64,000 nt of DNA from Pochonia chlamydosporia 170 (GCF_001653235.2 NC_035790.1:7192001-7256000), one strand, 5' to 3'; numbered from the stretch's first letter, positions 43,398 through 54,796 are shown. Notes: a model not told the origin generated them from the letters alone. Made by a program: numbers and translations.

Positions 43398-45998
43398 CTA
43401 CTGACCTAAGTACAATGCCTGTTGTGCATCACAATCCGCTGCCGCTGCCTCCCAGATCTCACGCATACCTCTTCTGTTAGAGAAGGGTTCGCCTTCCATC
43501 TCAGCCGCTACCAGTGCCTCAACACGAACCTCCTCTGCCCTGCTCCAATCAAGATACGCCATCATCTCCTCCTTAGTCCACTCTCTGGGGCCTCTCTGCA
43601 TCATACGTTGCTTGCCCATCTGTTTCCAATCAAGACACCACTTGTAGCTTACTTTATCGTACCGTTGAGGCAGACCCATTGCCTTCCGATACTGCTGGTT
43701 AGTTTTAATACTGCCCCGAGGCTGCGCATTGTACCAAGCTTGTCTAGCTTCAACATATCTGTGGTGAATGGCTCGCGGGTCGTCGTATCTCAGCTCTGGC
43801 GCTGCCATCGTCTCTGCCGCTGCAACCTGGTCTGCCACTGTCTGGACGACCACGATGCAGTCTGCAACTTCCTCAATTGTAGATGTCTGGCTTGCCGCCG
43901 CATGATCTACCAATCCGTCCAACTCCTGGACTGTCTCTATCTGGCCCTCTCCTGTGTGGCCCGCCAGTACTTGAACTGCTGTCGTCAGATCTGCCTCTAC
44001 CTGACCTACAGCGGCCTGAACTGAAGTTGTCTCTGTGGCTGCTGGTGCCACTGTTGCAGCTGATATCGTCTGCGTTATCTGTGCCGCCACTTCTGTAGCT
44101 TGTTCTGATACCTGGAAGAGCTCTTCATATCGCAGAGGGCATGCCTTCGAAGTCATGATGTGACCCAATGCGTGGCATCTGCTGCATGTAGGTTGCGCCT
44201 TTGGCCGCATTGTTTCTTGAATCGCTTCGAATGCGCTAGGCTCTCGCCTTGTACTTGTCACTGACCGATTGCGCCTCCGGTTAAACTGACTTGACACTGC
44301 TCTAGGCTCTAGCATTGGCTGTGGCTGAGATACATCTCGCTTTAAGTGCCAGTGGGGATGAAAGTGCTGTAGCGAGAGGGTTCGGCCTTCTTCCTCAAGC
44401 CTCTTCAGAGTATGAACACACGGCAGTCCAAATGAAGATGTGAAGGTCTTAGTACAGGCAGCTTTGAGTGGCTTTGAAAGCAATTGCCGTTGTTCTAGTA
44501 CTTTACGCAATGCCTTATGGGACACCCAGCCCCTTACTGCCTCGAACAACACTCCAGAGACGTCTAGTGGCATTGATACTTGCTGAGAAGCCCGCATATA
44601 CTTCAGCTCCTTCAGCTGATTTGTTACAGCAGGTCTCATGGCTTGCCAAACATCAAAGAGATCCAAGGTGGATATCTTAATATGTGCTTTGATCAATGAA
44701 TGGATTCCTTCGGCCCTGGGAGATGAATTAGTCACTCCATCTTCTATCATTCCATAAGCCACCTGCCTTGAGGTAGCCACATTGCCAAAGTGTAAGTGTT
44801 TGTCGACCCATGCTCTGACGATCCTCTCTTTAAACGGGTCAAGCCAGGTTGTCCTGATATATCCCACTGCTTCTGTATAATTCTTAGCATATTTACGCTC
44901 AAATGAAGTCAGACGCTCTTGAAATATCGTTTCATTCGGTGAGGCTACAATTGAATGCCAGAATGCGTAGAACTCATCCCACCTCTTCTCTCCCTGGTTC
45001 TTGTCAGTCAGAAAAGCCGGCCGGCAATGCTGTAACACCGCCTTATTGACGTGCCAAGTGCAAAGCAGACCCTTGGACAAAGGGAACGAGGTTGCTGCAG
45101 CATTGATCGCGGCTTGGCATCGATCTGTCAAAACAACGGAAGGAAGGTCACGCTGATAGAGCGATCTGAGATGTTGCAATGCCCATAAGTAGTCGTCTTC
45201 TGTCTCTCCGGAGAGAAAGGCAAAAGCAACACAGAAAGATCGCTCGCAAGCATCAACGCCAACCATGTCAAGAAGTGGCATACTGTGCTTATTTGTCTTG
45301 TAGGTACAGTCTAGTAGCAGGACATCGGGATTACATTGGAGGTATGCAATAGAGTCCGGATGGGCAAAAAAGATTGCCGTAACCCGATTATCTGAATCCA
45401 ACCGGATCTGGCACCAGAACCCCTCCTCATGCAATCGGTTGACTAGTGCCTGTATGCTGCTCTGGCCCTCGCGTAGATCCCTCCTTGCAGCTCCAATCTG
45501 ATTGTATACATCTTTCTGAGTTGCAAGAGTATTGGAATTGTTGTGGAGATAGGTCCTGATTTCGCGAGGCGCAGCTCCAGAGGCAGTAAGATTTGAGATA
45601 TCTTGAATATCTTTCTCGCTAAGCTGGCGATGTGATGGGTGTGCAGATGGGTCTTCGCTTGGCGGGTGGTTGTGTAGCACGTATTGTTGGCCTTGTCGAT
45701 GGCTCAGGACCCAAGAGGCCCCGTCTAGGGATTCTTTCGCGAGCACTGAGAACTCGCACCCTGTTCCGCGGCTACATGTCCGGCGTTTTCGTTCGATTAA
45801 TGTGCTTGGTGGAGGCTTATTCCGATCACAAGCAAAAACAACTTTAACACGGCCATTTGGAGTCTTGGAAGATTTTCCGGTGGTAAAGGCGTAGCCTCTG
45901 GGCTTTGCCCAGGAATTTATAGCGGCAAGGAGTGATGCGCGTGAATCGTATACACCCTCCGATGGGAGCACGTCATCAGGGAATACTGCTTGGGCCAT
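43398..45998 (-). CDS. MULE transposase, 866 aa
   Basis: A single intronless frame. The N-terminus (about 15-115) has a FAR1/WRKY-GCM1-like zinc-binding pattern: Cys57, the Cys pair of CSRGTGC and a late HNH. The MULE transposase domain spans about 200-420. Its first two catalytic Asp are probably Asp230 in LLLDCTYKTNK and Asp292 in VVLTDRCQAA, followed by the CTWHVNK block. The third acidic residue is not assigned with certainty. A SWIM-like segment near residue 530 (FGLPCVHTLKRL) and a CCHC zinc knuckle near 605-622 (CSRCHALGHIMTSKAC) follow. A Thr/Ala/Val-rich low-complexity stretch lies before a conserved C-terminal region. The protein should bind the inverted ends and excise the element. 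It lies 123 bp inside one terminus and 51 bp inside the end of the opposite repeat. Confidence 0.92.
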   Translation of the reverse strand: MAQAVFPDDVLPSEGVYDSRASLLAAINSWAKPRGYAFTTGKSSKTPNGRVKVVFACDRNKPPPSTLIERKRRTCSRGTGCEFSVLAKESLDGASWVLSHRQGQQYVLHNHPPSEDPSAHPSHRQLSEKDIQDISNLTASGAAPREIRTYLHNNSNTLATQKDVYNQIGAARRDLREGQSSIQALVNRLHEEGFWCQIRLDSDNRVTAIFFAHPDSIAYLQCNPDVLLLDCTYKTNKHSMPLLDMVGVDACERSFCVAFAFLSGETEDDYLWALQHLRSLYQRDLPSVVLTDRCQAAINAAATSFPLSKGLLCTWHVNKAVLQHCRPAFLTDKNQGEKRWDEFYAFWHSIVASPNETIFQERLTSFERKYAKNYTEAVGYIRTTWLDPFKERIVRAWVDKHLHFGNVATSRQVAYGMIEDGVTNSSPRAEGIHSLIKAHIKISTLDLFDVWQAMRPAVTNQLKELKYMRASQQVSMPLDVSGVLFEAVRGWVSHKALRKVLEQRQLLSKPLKAACTKTFTSSFGLPCVHTLKRLEEEGRTLSLQHFHPHWHLKRDVSQPQPMLEPRAVSSQFNRRRNRSVTSTRREPSAFEAIQETMRPKAQPTCSRCHALGHIMTSKACPLRYEELFQVSEQATEVAAQITQTISAATVAPAATETTSVQAAVGQVEADLTTAVQVLAGHTGEGQIETVQELDGLVDHAAASQTSTIEEVADCIVVVQTVADQVAAAETMAAPELRYDDPRAIHHRYVEARQAWYNAQPRGSIKTNQQYRKAMGLPQRYDKVSYKWCLDWKQMGKQRMMQRGPREWTKEEMMAYLDWSRAEEVRVEALVAAEMEGEPFSNRRGMREIWEAAAADCDAQQALYLGQ

Positions 45999-46049
45999 GA
46001 CGGAACTGTGCAGGCAGCAGCTACATGCCTTGTTGCGCGTATGGAAGGG

Positions 46050-46122
46050 GGGGCGCGCAAATAGTTAGTCAGCAGGGCGCGCAATTCTAAATGCGCGCCC
46101 GGGCGCCTCTGTAGGGGCCGCC
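46050..46122. repeat. right terminal inverted repeat of the MULE
   Basis: 73 bp, exact reverse complement of the left end, followed directly by the 9-bp target duplication. Confidence 0.95.
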
Positions 46123-46131
46123 GTGTCGTGC

Positions 46132-46457
46132 CGCTTGATTTGCGGACCCACAATCCTAAATCTGCGAGCTCGGTCTGATGTCTTGGAATCGTATGTCCAA
46201 GATCCAGCGTCCAGACATTGAGCCGGGTTGGGACAACACATGCCGCATAGCGAACGCCTTAAGTTGCGAACTTAGTTCTTATTTCCATAAATTGAGTTCT
46301 CGCGCTGGAATTGACAACCTGAAGTCTCAAATCTCAAACCTCAGCATGTGAAGGTTTCGCAAAATGTAGACCATAAAATAATAAAAAGCCCGCCATGTTC
46401 GATCAGTACATGTTCAAAATCCGCAACCTCTTCAAATCATTCACTTACTCTATTGCA
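46132..46457. repeat. second copy of the duplicated upstream block
   Basis: The segment about 46258-46420 is homologous to about 40935-41095. The transposon lies between the two copies. Each copy precedes a different small predicted gene, so a promoter-bearing segment was duplicated, or the two genes have a common origin now obscured. Confidence 0.6.
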
Positions 46458-46710
46458 AATGCCTGCCTATTATCGACTCACAATTGATGAGAACGATGAA
46501 CCTGTCCTCGTCGTTGTTCTGCCGCTTTGCCATGATGGCGAAAAAGACCTCAATGACGAGGCTGACAGGACACCGGAGGAGGGAAACATTGATGATCTGA
46601 CAGCAAGGCCGCCCGCCCCAAGCCCTGAGACGGGAATTACGTATGGGGAATGGGCTTCCTTTGTTATTTTGGTGGTTTTTCTTGTCGACTGTCTGTTTAG
46701 ACTTCTATAA
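46458..46710 (+). CDS. small protein with a C-terminal membrane segment, 83 aa
   Basis: An ATG-initiated frame begins MPAYYRLTID. The middle is acidic and Pro-rich. The C-terminus is a single hydrophobic segment (ASFVILVVFLVDCLFRLL) typical of a tail-anchored membrane protein. No family is recognised. Confidence 0.4.
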
Positions 46711-46949
46711 GTGACGCATTATGTAGTTTCCCCATGTGATCAGCATGCCTAAAGCCTTACAGCATGAACCGCATGCATTCAATACCTCATCCCGCGTTAC
46801 GTCTTCGTACCTTTGAGATTTAGATGATTAGCAGGAATATGTGAGACTAGTAGCTTGTGAAGTTGTAACAAAATAGGCATGAAGTGTGATGAGGTAATGC
46901 AATGGAATGCTGCCCCTGAGTTTAATTGCTTATATCGACTTAGCCAAAC

Positions 46950-48885
46950 CTTGCGTACTTGAAACACATCTACAGATGGTGGCGTGACATCTGCGATGGC
47001 GACAAGGAGGCTATGAGACAGATCACGCGGGGCACAATCACGGCCCTCGAAGGGAAGGCGCCAGGGGCCTGTTCCGCCGACCACCTCATCCTTTCAAGGC
47101 GGGTACGGAGTGGCGAAATTTTCGAGAACTTCTCGTGAAGCGCTCTGGTCTCGAGTCTGCAGCTCTTCCAGACGATGTCTTATTCCGTCTCTATTTACTT
47201 TTTTCGAGGACCGAAAACTTCTGAGTGACGCTGCCGGCTGCATCAGGAAGTTACTGCACGTGGGACGCAAAGACGCTGTAACTGGCGCCCTCGAGGAAAT
47301 ATTCAGCGATGCGAACCAAAGAAAGGACCGATGCGTCATTCAGTTGTCAGAGACAAGTTTTGCCAGCGTGGCAGGAGACATCGACACTCGGGTGGACCTG
47401 GGGATGCGACAGCTATGGCTAGCGGCTTTTCGCAACTATAAAGAGCTACCTCCCGACACGCAAAATAAGGGCCCTCTCGCGGTATCGCGAACCCGGGCGG
47501 ACGAAACAGTTCTATACGAGCTTGCGTCTCTCGCTGCGCGACTTGGATTCGAATCAGACAAGCTCAGCGAGATCTTGCAGACATCGTCCGACCGGAGCCT
47601 GGCTGAACACGCACTTTTCGCAGCCCGCAAGCCCGGGCGGTATATGTTTCGAGATCCAGAGGCATGCATACAGCAGATACTAGATGCTTTTGCGGCTGCT
47701 GTGCCGGCTTCTGAAAGCGTTACGCTACACGAGACAGGAAATGAAGTAAGAGAGCTCGAGCAGCCGCCACAGCGATGCGGACGACCAAACGATGTTGACT
47801 ATAAATACGACAAAACCTGCCTCTTTCTGCCACGAATGCACGATGAAATGATAGCGAGATGGGGGAGATGACATCGACGTTCATTCGATGGTCTGTTTAC
47901 TGTGCGTATTTTGGAACCCCATCGTCCTTAGGAGGTCTTGTTGCTAGCAAGGATGCTACCGGGGATGACGTAGCGATGGCCAGCAATATTCCTATCGAAA
48001 GTGAGCAGCCTGAGCTTGTTGGAAACAGCGTTAGGCCGACGACGATATGCGAGGAAGACGTGCTTTTGGCCATCACAAGGCAGGAGCTCGAGCTAGAGCA
48101 AGCGAGACACAGTGATATAACCTGTCAAGTGAGGGACATAAGATCGAGACTCGAGGAGTTGGCACAAGACGAAGCGTCGCAGCAGGAACCTCTTAGACGA
48201 AGTCAATCGGCAAACTGGAGAGCAGAACGTGCGGCTCGAGGAATTACGGCAAGAGTCAATTTTGGAAGGGGAAAAACTGAATCGGCTAAAGACAATAGTA
48301 AATCTGGAGCAGAGTAGATTAGATGACGGACAAAGGCTGGGGGCTGAAGTCATCTCGGAGCAAGGGGGACCTGCAGTTGAGTCGGCCGCTGGGGACGCCG
48401 ACGGTTCGAGGCAGACCACATTGGCGGGCTTTGGATCACAAGGAGCAGAGACCCAAATAGTGCCGCGGCGGACAGACCGAAACACACGATTCAATTTCCA
48501 GGAGTTTGTGGCACATGAACCCGACAAGGAGCACCAGGGCGCTCTGGCGATTGTTGCAGAAGCAGCTGCAGCGGATGGAGGCGAGCCAAAGCGGACGATT
48601 CGCATCGACTTTGTTCATGTAGAACCTGGTGGTGATAGTTTTGTGATCTCGGATGTTGTGGAAGTGGACCAAGCAAACTCGGACGATCTGGCACGGGTGA
48701 GGCGGATTGCGAGGGACTATATGAGGAAGGGGTATTATTTGTTTGATAAGGAGCGAAACCAATTCAACCCAACCGATTGTTTTCGCAAAGTTGTTGACGA
48801 TGGCACTCACATGATTGTGCTACAGCGAATACTTGGTGACGAACACCAGGAAGAAGATAGCAGTAGAGCTAAGAGACGACGCTGA
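46950..48885 (+). pseudogene. decayed 3' part of a second DUF3723 gene
   Basis: The sequence aligns by pattern with the DUF3723 protein at 23537 from its YLRHIKAFW block onward: a YLKHIYRWW segment, ALEGKAPGACSA, RVRSGEIFENFS, then CLIPSLFTFFEDRK and CIRKLLHVGRKDAV, the ADETVLYELASLAARLGFE block, and near the end a DPFR-free C-terminal block with PTDCFRKVVDDGTHMIVLQ. The 5' quarter is absent. At least three frame changes are needed (about 47120, 47865 and 48230), so it cannot encode the full protein. The coiled-coil region is shorter than in the intact gene. This is an independent, older relative rather than a recent copy. Confidence 0.75.
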
Positions 48886-50684
48886 AGCGTAGACGAATTT
48901 ACACCAGCTGACGTGATCGCAATTCAAAACGCCTGTGAGGTACTACGATGAGGCCGCTTGGCCCATTTTGTTTTGTCCAGAGGCAAACTTTTTTGTGCTG
49001 ATCCAAGCGTCTGCTGGGTATCGAGGGCCTGTGAGCGCGGATGCCCTAATGCGCCCAAGTGAATCGGCGTGATGGTAGAGGAGTGAGTTGGGTGCCGAGC
49101 AGGCTTGAATGCAGCCGCCCAGGTAGGCGCTTGCTTTTCCGCTTGTGTAAAACTCGGCTTGTGCTACCTGTGTCACGCGGCATGTGGCGCGGACAGATGG
49201 GCTCGCGTAAATGATGGCTGAAGCCGACAAGCCAAAGCAAATCCGGGGTGGCCCGTAATTGGTTGCATTCATTCAGCGAAGGCCTATAGGCACAAGAAGA
49301 AACAAAATTCTTCAATTGATGCACTGGTTTGGTTCCCGAATAATTTACCGGGCCCTTAAAGTATCTTAATTATTGCATAATAAGAGTGCCCTCGCGTGTC
49401 CCAAGTCAGATTTACAGTGCGTCAAATGGTTCAGACAGGTCTATTTTGAGACCACCCTCCATCCCCGCGTTAATATCACTGGAGAGGACCGCCATGAAAT
49501 ATGTATTGAGTTGACACTAGTTAGCCTACACTCGACATATGTCCAGACCTGGCTTAAACATTTCACAGAGATAGACTATTCTGGCCTCGATCAAACTAAA
49601 AGAAATCTCAGCATGTCGGTTGCCACCTGTAGTAACAGAGCACGCAATTTTATTGATTACCTAAAAGGCTATTTGAAGTCGATCGAATGATTGAGTGATT
49701 CGACACATCCTAATGCTGTTGCCTAAAACATTTCTACTTGTTGTCCCGATTGTGCGGGGGAGGCAACAACTCGAGAATGCTAATGCTTCAAAAATCGACC
49801 TTTGCCATATCAAGAGCTGTCGAGTCCTCTAATCATGGATGGGGACCGCCTCACTTACACTTCAATGCCAAGCACTGATGCGGAGTTCTGAAGACACAGT
49901 ATTTGCAACAGAATTTGACTGACTATGAAATGTACGCATTCGATGCGTCTTGTACTGTACTGTCCAATTTTGTCTTTGTGCTGGCCGCGGCTGATAGGAA
50001 CTTCAGCCGCATGCTATGAACCAACTACACGAACAACGGGTGAGAGAGATTGACAGCTGATTCATGGTCAAGCTGCATTAAGCTGACCCTCGGCCCCGTC
50101 TACATGCCAGTAAATCAGCTCAAACCTCGCAGACAAAAATTGACAAGTGCGTGTAGTTGCCGAGCTTACCATAGCAGGGCGCTCCCTCTACCAACCATGC
50201 CGAATTTGCGTGTACTCGGGCGAAGATTTCTCAGCAATCACTTCGCTGGCACTGCACATCATAGCACCTGTCCGCCTCATTATGTAGGGATGGTAAGGCT
50301 TGCCTGCATGATATGTTCCTGCACCTGAAGCCTTTTTCCTTGGTCGTCTCGTCTTTGATTCGGTGGAAAAAGGGCTTGAGGCAGTGCTCAGTGAGTCTGA
50401 GGACCATGGCTGTGAGGAGGGCTGATTGCTTTGGATTTGCCCTTCGGCAGCCTCATATTGCCTTTTCACCCGGCGGAGAAGATGGTGGAGCATTGAGATG
50501 TGTTCTAATGCCAAGGTTTTAGTACTTCGAGTCTCCCATTTCCGTAATAGACCTGTCTGGGTATATATATCTCATGCTCTAGGAATCAATATCAAGGGTT
50601 GAATTCCATCCGCCGCGTCAAACAAGCTTATACAACCTTACGATTTCAACATTTTTCTGAATTTGTGTTCTACTAGTTCCCAAC
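48886..50684. other. 1.8 kb with only weak coding signals
   Basis: A plus-strand frame at about 49376-49690 and a minus-strand frame at 50188-50514 (with a basic KTRRPRKK segment) are protein-like but lack a convincing start, splice structure or family. Nothing else is recognised. A TATATATA run at about 50563-50571 lies 115 bp before the next gene. Confidence 0.35.
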
Positions 50685-51220
50685 ATGAACCGAGAGTTTC
50701 CTCTTCGTGTGATTCCCACCTGCACACCCTGCAATAAACCGGCTATTAAAACGACTATTCAGGAAAACAACCCGAATGGCAACGCTGGGCGGCCGTATTA
50801 TTATTGTCGTTCAGGGCACAAATTCGACTTTATAACTTGGGATGACAAAATAGGTATCTTCCCAAGTAACCCTCATTGCGACTGTGGCTGTCATAGTCGG
50901 CGAAACACTGGGAAGGGAGGCGACTGGTACGCTTGCTCCTCCGGAGAATGCTCATTTCGACAGGACGTTGGCGAATCCCTGCCCTACTCTGCTGGCAATC
51001 AAGACTGTTCAGCTTTGCGACCCTACGCGAGGTATGTAATGTCATTCGCTTGAGAACATCCCGAGTTGACCGGCACATTAGTCTTCAAAAACCTGAAACG
51101 AAGCCGTATATGGAGGTATTTCTCTCTACATATACCATCCTGACAAAGTTCATCGCACTGAACAGAATACACTCAGACAAAAACCATGCCTGGAGCCGAG
51201 CCGAGAGGGCGGTCTTCTAA
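50685..51220 (+). CDS. GRF-type zinc-finger protein, 161 aa
   Basis: Exon 1 is 50685-51031 and exon 2 is 51082-51220, with a 50-nt intron (GTATGT donor). Residues about 12-50 have CTPCNKPAIKTTI, then NPNGNAGRPYYYCRSG and a late FITWDD, matching a GRF zinc finger (Cys...Gly-Arg-x-Tyr/Phe-Tyr-x-Cys...Trp). A second finger-like unit follows (CDCGCHSRR, then GDWYACSSGECSF). GRF fingers bind single-stranded nucleic acid in other proteins. Stand-alone small GRF proteins are common in fungal accessory regions, with unknown roles. The unspliced form would end at 51053 after 122 residues, so the exon-2 tail is less certain than the fingers. Confidence 0.75.
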
Positions 51221-51750
51221 GCAGCCAGGAAAGCGATTCCGACTTGCGTATAAACGTTTCGTTATTTGGGCCCTCTGTCTCAAGCGTTGTCAATGCTCCG
51301 GCGTGATTTTGTATGATGAAGAGAATGGCCGAGGTACGATGGAATATTATGTCAAGCGGTAGATGCGAGACTGTCTCCAATTACAAAGACTAGGGAGCTA
51401 GGGCCTGGATGGTAGCCTCCAGTTGCATTATGTACAGGGTTGAGGAGTGCTCTACTTCACAACTTGAATTTACGGTGGCCACTTTTGGATCGTCAAATGA
51501 ATTCTATGAGCCGGTTGTGTTGCCGATTTGAGGGAAAATGCTTCGTTTGTAAAAACTTGGGCTCAGCCAGAACGAGCTCGAATCACTTAAGGGTGTCCAT
51601 TTTTGGCTGCGTGCTGCTGTTGCTGCTAGAGCAGCGTTACTGAGGCCACAAGTGGCTCATGAGGAGACCAGAGGTAGTCTTGTTACCGACCTTTAAATAC
51701 ACTTCCCTCTTGCATCTAATATTGCTTCCTGATCTTTTTGCTAAGACAAT
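51221..51750. other. intergenic stretch
   Basis: No gene is supported. Confidence 0.4.
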
Positions 51751-52625
51751 ATGGTTGGCATAAGCAACGCTGACGAGTCTTACGAGCAGCAGGTGCATGG
51801 CTACCGACCGATTGGGTGTGGCAACAACGGCGAGGTAGTTGTGGAAGTATCCTGTAAGGAATTGGGCTACCAGGGAATGGTCTGCGTACAAGAATTTTCT
51901 GGACCGGACGTCGAGAATAGGTTAAACTTTGTGCGGCGACTTCGCCATCAAAACTTAGTAAATGTACTAGGCATATTCCGCGATATAAACGCCGTACACA
52001 AGGCTTCTGTTACCTTCGAATTCATGCCTGTTGTTATGATCGACCTGTGTGGCCAGGTACATTCATATCTTAATGAGATTAGGCTGGCGGCAATTGTAGG
52101 GCAGGTGGGTACTCGGTCGACCGTCATTGGTTGTCATTCTTGTTAACTGATAGTAGGTATGCCAGGGTTTAGCTTTCCTTGAGAATGCAGAACTGCAAAA
52201 CACGGTGATTAGCAAGAGAAGCGTTTTGGGTGACTTGAACGTCAGTGTGAAGATCCGTAGGTCTCCCCCGCTGCTCGTTGCAGTGCTCACTAATCTGCTG
52301 CTAGGTGTGCAACCTTGGTGTGAGCCATGCTACCATCCTCCGCAGCTGCTAGCATTCGCACAGCATGTCATGTTCCCATGGAAACTACGCCCAAATATGG
52401 TAGAAGACGAGACCAAATGGGCAGAGAATTCTTATGCAATGGACTTCTGGAGAAAACTGCCGTGTGCAACCTCCATGGGGGGTGTCGTAAAAGTAAGTGC
52501 AATCTACAGGCAGACTGGGCCAACGCAGACTAAATTTACCAAAGTGTGCCCTGCTGGCGCTGCCTTGGAGGACAGACCATGTGAAAGAGCTAACAGGGCT
52601 CGCACTTTGGCAAGGTAATGTATAG
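51751..52625 (+). CDS. second protein-kinase-like (pseudokinase) gene, 240 aa
   Basis: Exons are 51751-52104, 52157-52256, 52305-52492 and 52545-52625, with introns of 52, 48 and 52 nt. Exon 2 is 100 nt and introns 1 and 2 are 52 and 48 nt, exactly as in the gene at 22237-23296. A kinase N-lobe is readable: YRPIGCGNNGEVVVEV (glycine-loop-like), VCVQEF, RRLRHQNLVNVLG and VTFEFMPVV. The catalytic-loop position reads NTVISKRSVL, with no HRD Asp, and no DFG follows. The C-terminal LLALPWRTDHVKELTG matches the LLQLPWHKSRLAG of the other copy. The N-terminal basic extension of that gene is missing. All splice junctions keep the frame, so it looks functional as a non-catalytic protein. Role unknown. 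Confidence 0.7.
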
Positions 52626-53845
52626 AAGTCTCAAAAACAATGGAACTACCGAAAACCCACAAGTAGAGCCTACATAATACCAAGCGTACTGGCTCTCTCC
52701 AATAAATATAGCTCATTTGTCTCAGCCTGTTGTGTCATTACAGCAACGGAAGCCTTTGCGAGTGGACAATTTGTAGCCTGGGTCGGCGGGAGATCTGCGA
52801 TATGGTATGCCTAGGGCGGGCGGCATTCGGGTCTAACGGAGTCTACGCAGTCCTGATTTCACCGCCATAACATCTGCTGCTTGAAATGAAAAAAAAAAAA
52901 AAAATAAGAAGCAACATACCGGTACCCAGGCACACATGCTGTTGTAGACATTACTTTGCCCACTATTAAGCGATTGTAACACTGTATATATAATCGATTA
53001 AGCTGCGCAAAACGTTCAGTACCACGATGTCAACAAGAGGTATGTCGTGCTCTTAACTGGGTGGCTGCAGCGGAGACGTAAATCAGGTCGAGGACCTCGC
53101 ACCCGCTTCCCCCACCCCACCACCTTCATAGAGTTTTCAGAGGCGGTGTTTGCCGTTTGGTCTGGCGGGGGCTTGTGCTTCTTCATACCGAGGTGATGAG
53201 ACAAGACAGGGCTGAGAACTGTGGATGGATGGGCAACTCACAGACTGCAAATGGCCCGTTGCCGGAGACAGATTATGGAAACGTCTGCTCTTATCGGCTG
53301 ATGGGAACTCCTGACAAATGGGTTATTGCATCATCAACGCGCCGCATTGGCTTTGGTGCCTGACTAAAAGGCACTCCACCCAATCTTCAATTGTGGGTCC
53401 TGGTGATGGCCAGCAGTGTCCTGACCAGTCAGGTCGTCGAGCTGGACCAGAGGGATACTGGCCTTCACATCGCATTCATGCGTACAGAGGGGTCCAGGTT
53501 CAGCGTCCGCCCAGATCTTACCAATTTGTTAAGTCTCCACTGCATCTTATCGTGGTCCTACCTAACATTGTGTAAGTAAATTAGCGGACGCTGAAACTGG
53601 ACGGCGCTGTACAGTAAGAAACATTGTCAGATAGGATATGAAAACCGCATCGTGCAGTATTGATCTGTCTCGTTAAGCTTTTGTCCATGTGGACGATTAA
53701 ATAAAAAGCCCGACACCGTCTATTCATACATCTGCAAAGCGTGCGCCCTATGCAAGATCTCCCCCGCATCGATCTTCAGTTACAGGGTATCTAATGGCAC
53801 ACAGAAGACACCATTATTTATTCCCACACCGTCTACCCTACTTTT
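52626..53845. other. 1.2 kb without a supported gene
   Basis: It contains an A tract at about 52888-52904. No coding or RNA gene can be supported. Confidence 0.45.
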
Positions 53846-54197
53846 TCACCTGTCCGATGTTGAGGTTGAGGATTCGCTTGCATGGCGTGCCATTTCTGCC
53901 GCTGTCACTTGTAGAGGTAGTGGAAAGCTGTTTTGCTGTCGCTTCACATTAGTATCTTCGTTAATGTAGATCGCATTAAGGGTTATGCCTTACAACTTCT
54001 TCTGGAGTCAGCGGCCAGCTCTCGCCGCCTGATCTGAACTCATACACCTGACCTTTACGCCTAACCAAGACATAGACATCTGCATGGTACGCTCTATGTA
54101 CGTCGAATCCGCTTTTGACGAATGTACGCCACCTCTTGCGGAAGTTTTCGCTGCTCCTGTCCCTTTTCTTTGGTTTACTTGGTACGGCAGTATGCAT
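53846..54197 (-). CDS. small MADS-box-like protein, copy 2, 97 aa
   Basis: On the minus strand, exon 1 is 54197-53994 and exon 2 is 53935-53846, with a 58-nt intron at the position equivalent to copy 1. Exon 1 is 204 nt in both copies. The MADS-like region (KPKKRDRSSENFRKRW, then HADVYVLVRRKGQVYEF) and the spliced tail (SFPLPLQVTAAEMARHAS) are conserved. The last residues differ, Ser/Thr-rich here and acidic in copy 1. Correct frame across the splice in both copies is good evidence for a real protein. It is transcribed divergently from the large gene at 54797, with 599 bp between the starts. Confidence 0.75.
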
Positions 54198-54796
54198 TGG
54201 GGAGATTGAGGTGGTGGATTTATTTCGTAGAACTCGAGAGGTTCTACCCTCTTATAGCAGACCATTTACCGCCGGCACTTTGTGACATGAGCCTCGACGA
54301 TACTTAGAGCGGTGACATAATTAGAATGCGCTCACCTTTGTTGACAACCATGAGTACACAATCGGACTCACATTGAGTGAAAAGCAGACACCCTCCCTCT
54401 TGGGGCGATTGTGGCATGCGCAATGGGTCTCCGCAAAATGGTGCGTCAACCATTCACGCTCGCCCCGTCGTCCGCCAAATGGTGACGTAAAATCCCATTT
54501 ATCACAAAATTTGGTTTGGCCACTTCGATTTCGTAAATATATTGAGGAGCTCTCTCGTTTCCCTCTTCTCAGAGTGTGATGCGATTTGACAGCATGCGAT
54601 GAACAAAGCGTGCGACAAACATCACGTCAGTACGACCGTCTAGGGAAGGCTCCAGAAGGTGGGGCGGGCTGCCTGTCAGGCAGTTGGGATGGCCTGCATC
54701 CATGTTCCTGAGACCAGGGGAGGGGTATAAAATCACCTGTCAGTCCAAGCCACCTCCATGCAGGATCCTCGACCTGCTGTGCAACCAGTTGTCACA
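54198..54796. promoter_or_regulatory. bidirectional upstream region of the pair, copy 2
   Basis: TATAAAA at about 54726-54732 lies about 70 bp before the large gene's ATG, as in copy 1. The rest is too diverged from copy 1 for me to align by eye. The CCAGGTAC dyad of copy 1 is not evident here. Confidence 0.45.

Larger units (their letters stand above)
43251..46122 (-). mobile_element. complete Mutator-like (MULE) DNA transposon, 2872 bp
   Basis: The element is bounded by perfect 73-bp terminal inverted repeats, 43251-43323 and 46050-46122, beginning GGCGGCCCCTACAGAGGCGC. A 9-bp target-site duplication GTGTCGTGC flanks it at 43242-43250 and 46123-46131. A 9-bp duplication with long inverted repeats is the hallmark of the Mutator superfamily. 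One uninterrupted transposase gene fills the inside on the minus strand. Identical ends, an exact target duplication and an intact frame indicate recent, possibly autonomous transposition with no repeat-induced mutation since. Confidence 0.95.

Noticed and set aside
43422..44024. 200-residue open frame on the plus strand
   Set aside because: It is antisense to the MULE transposase and has no family character; a shadow frame.
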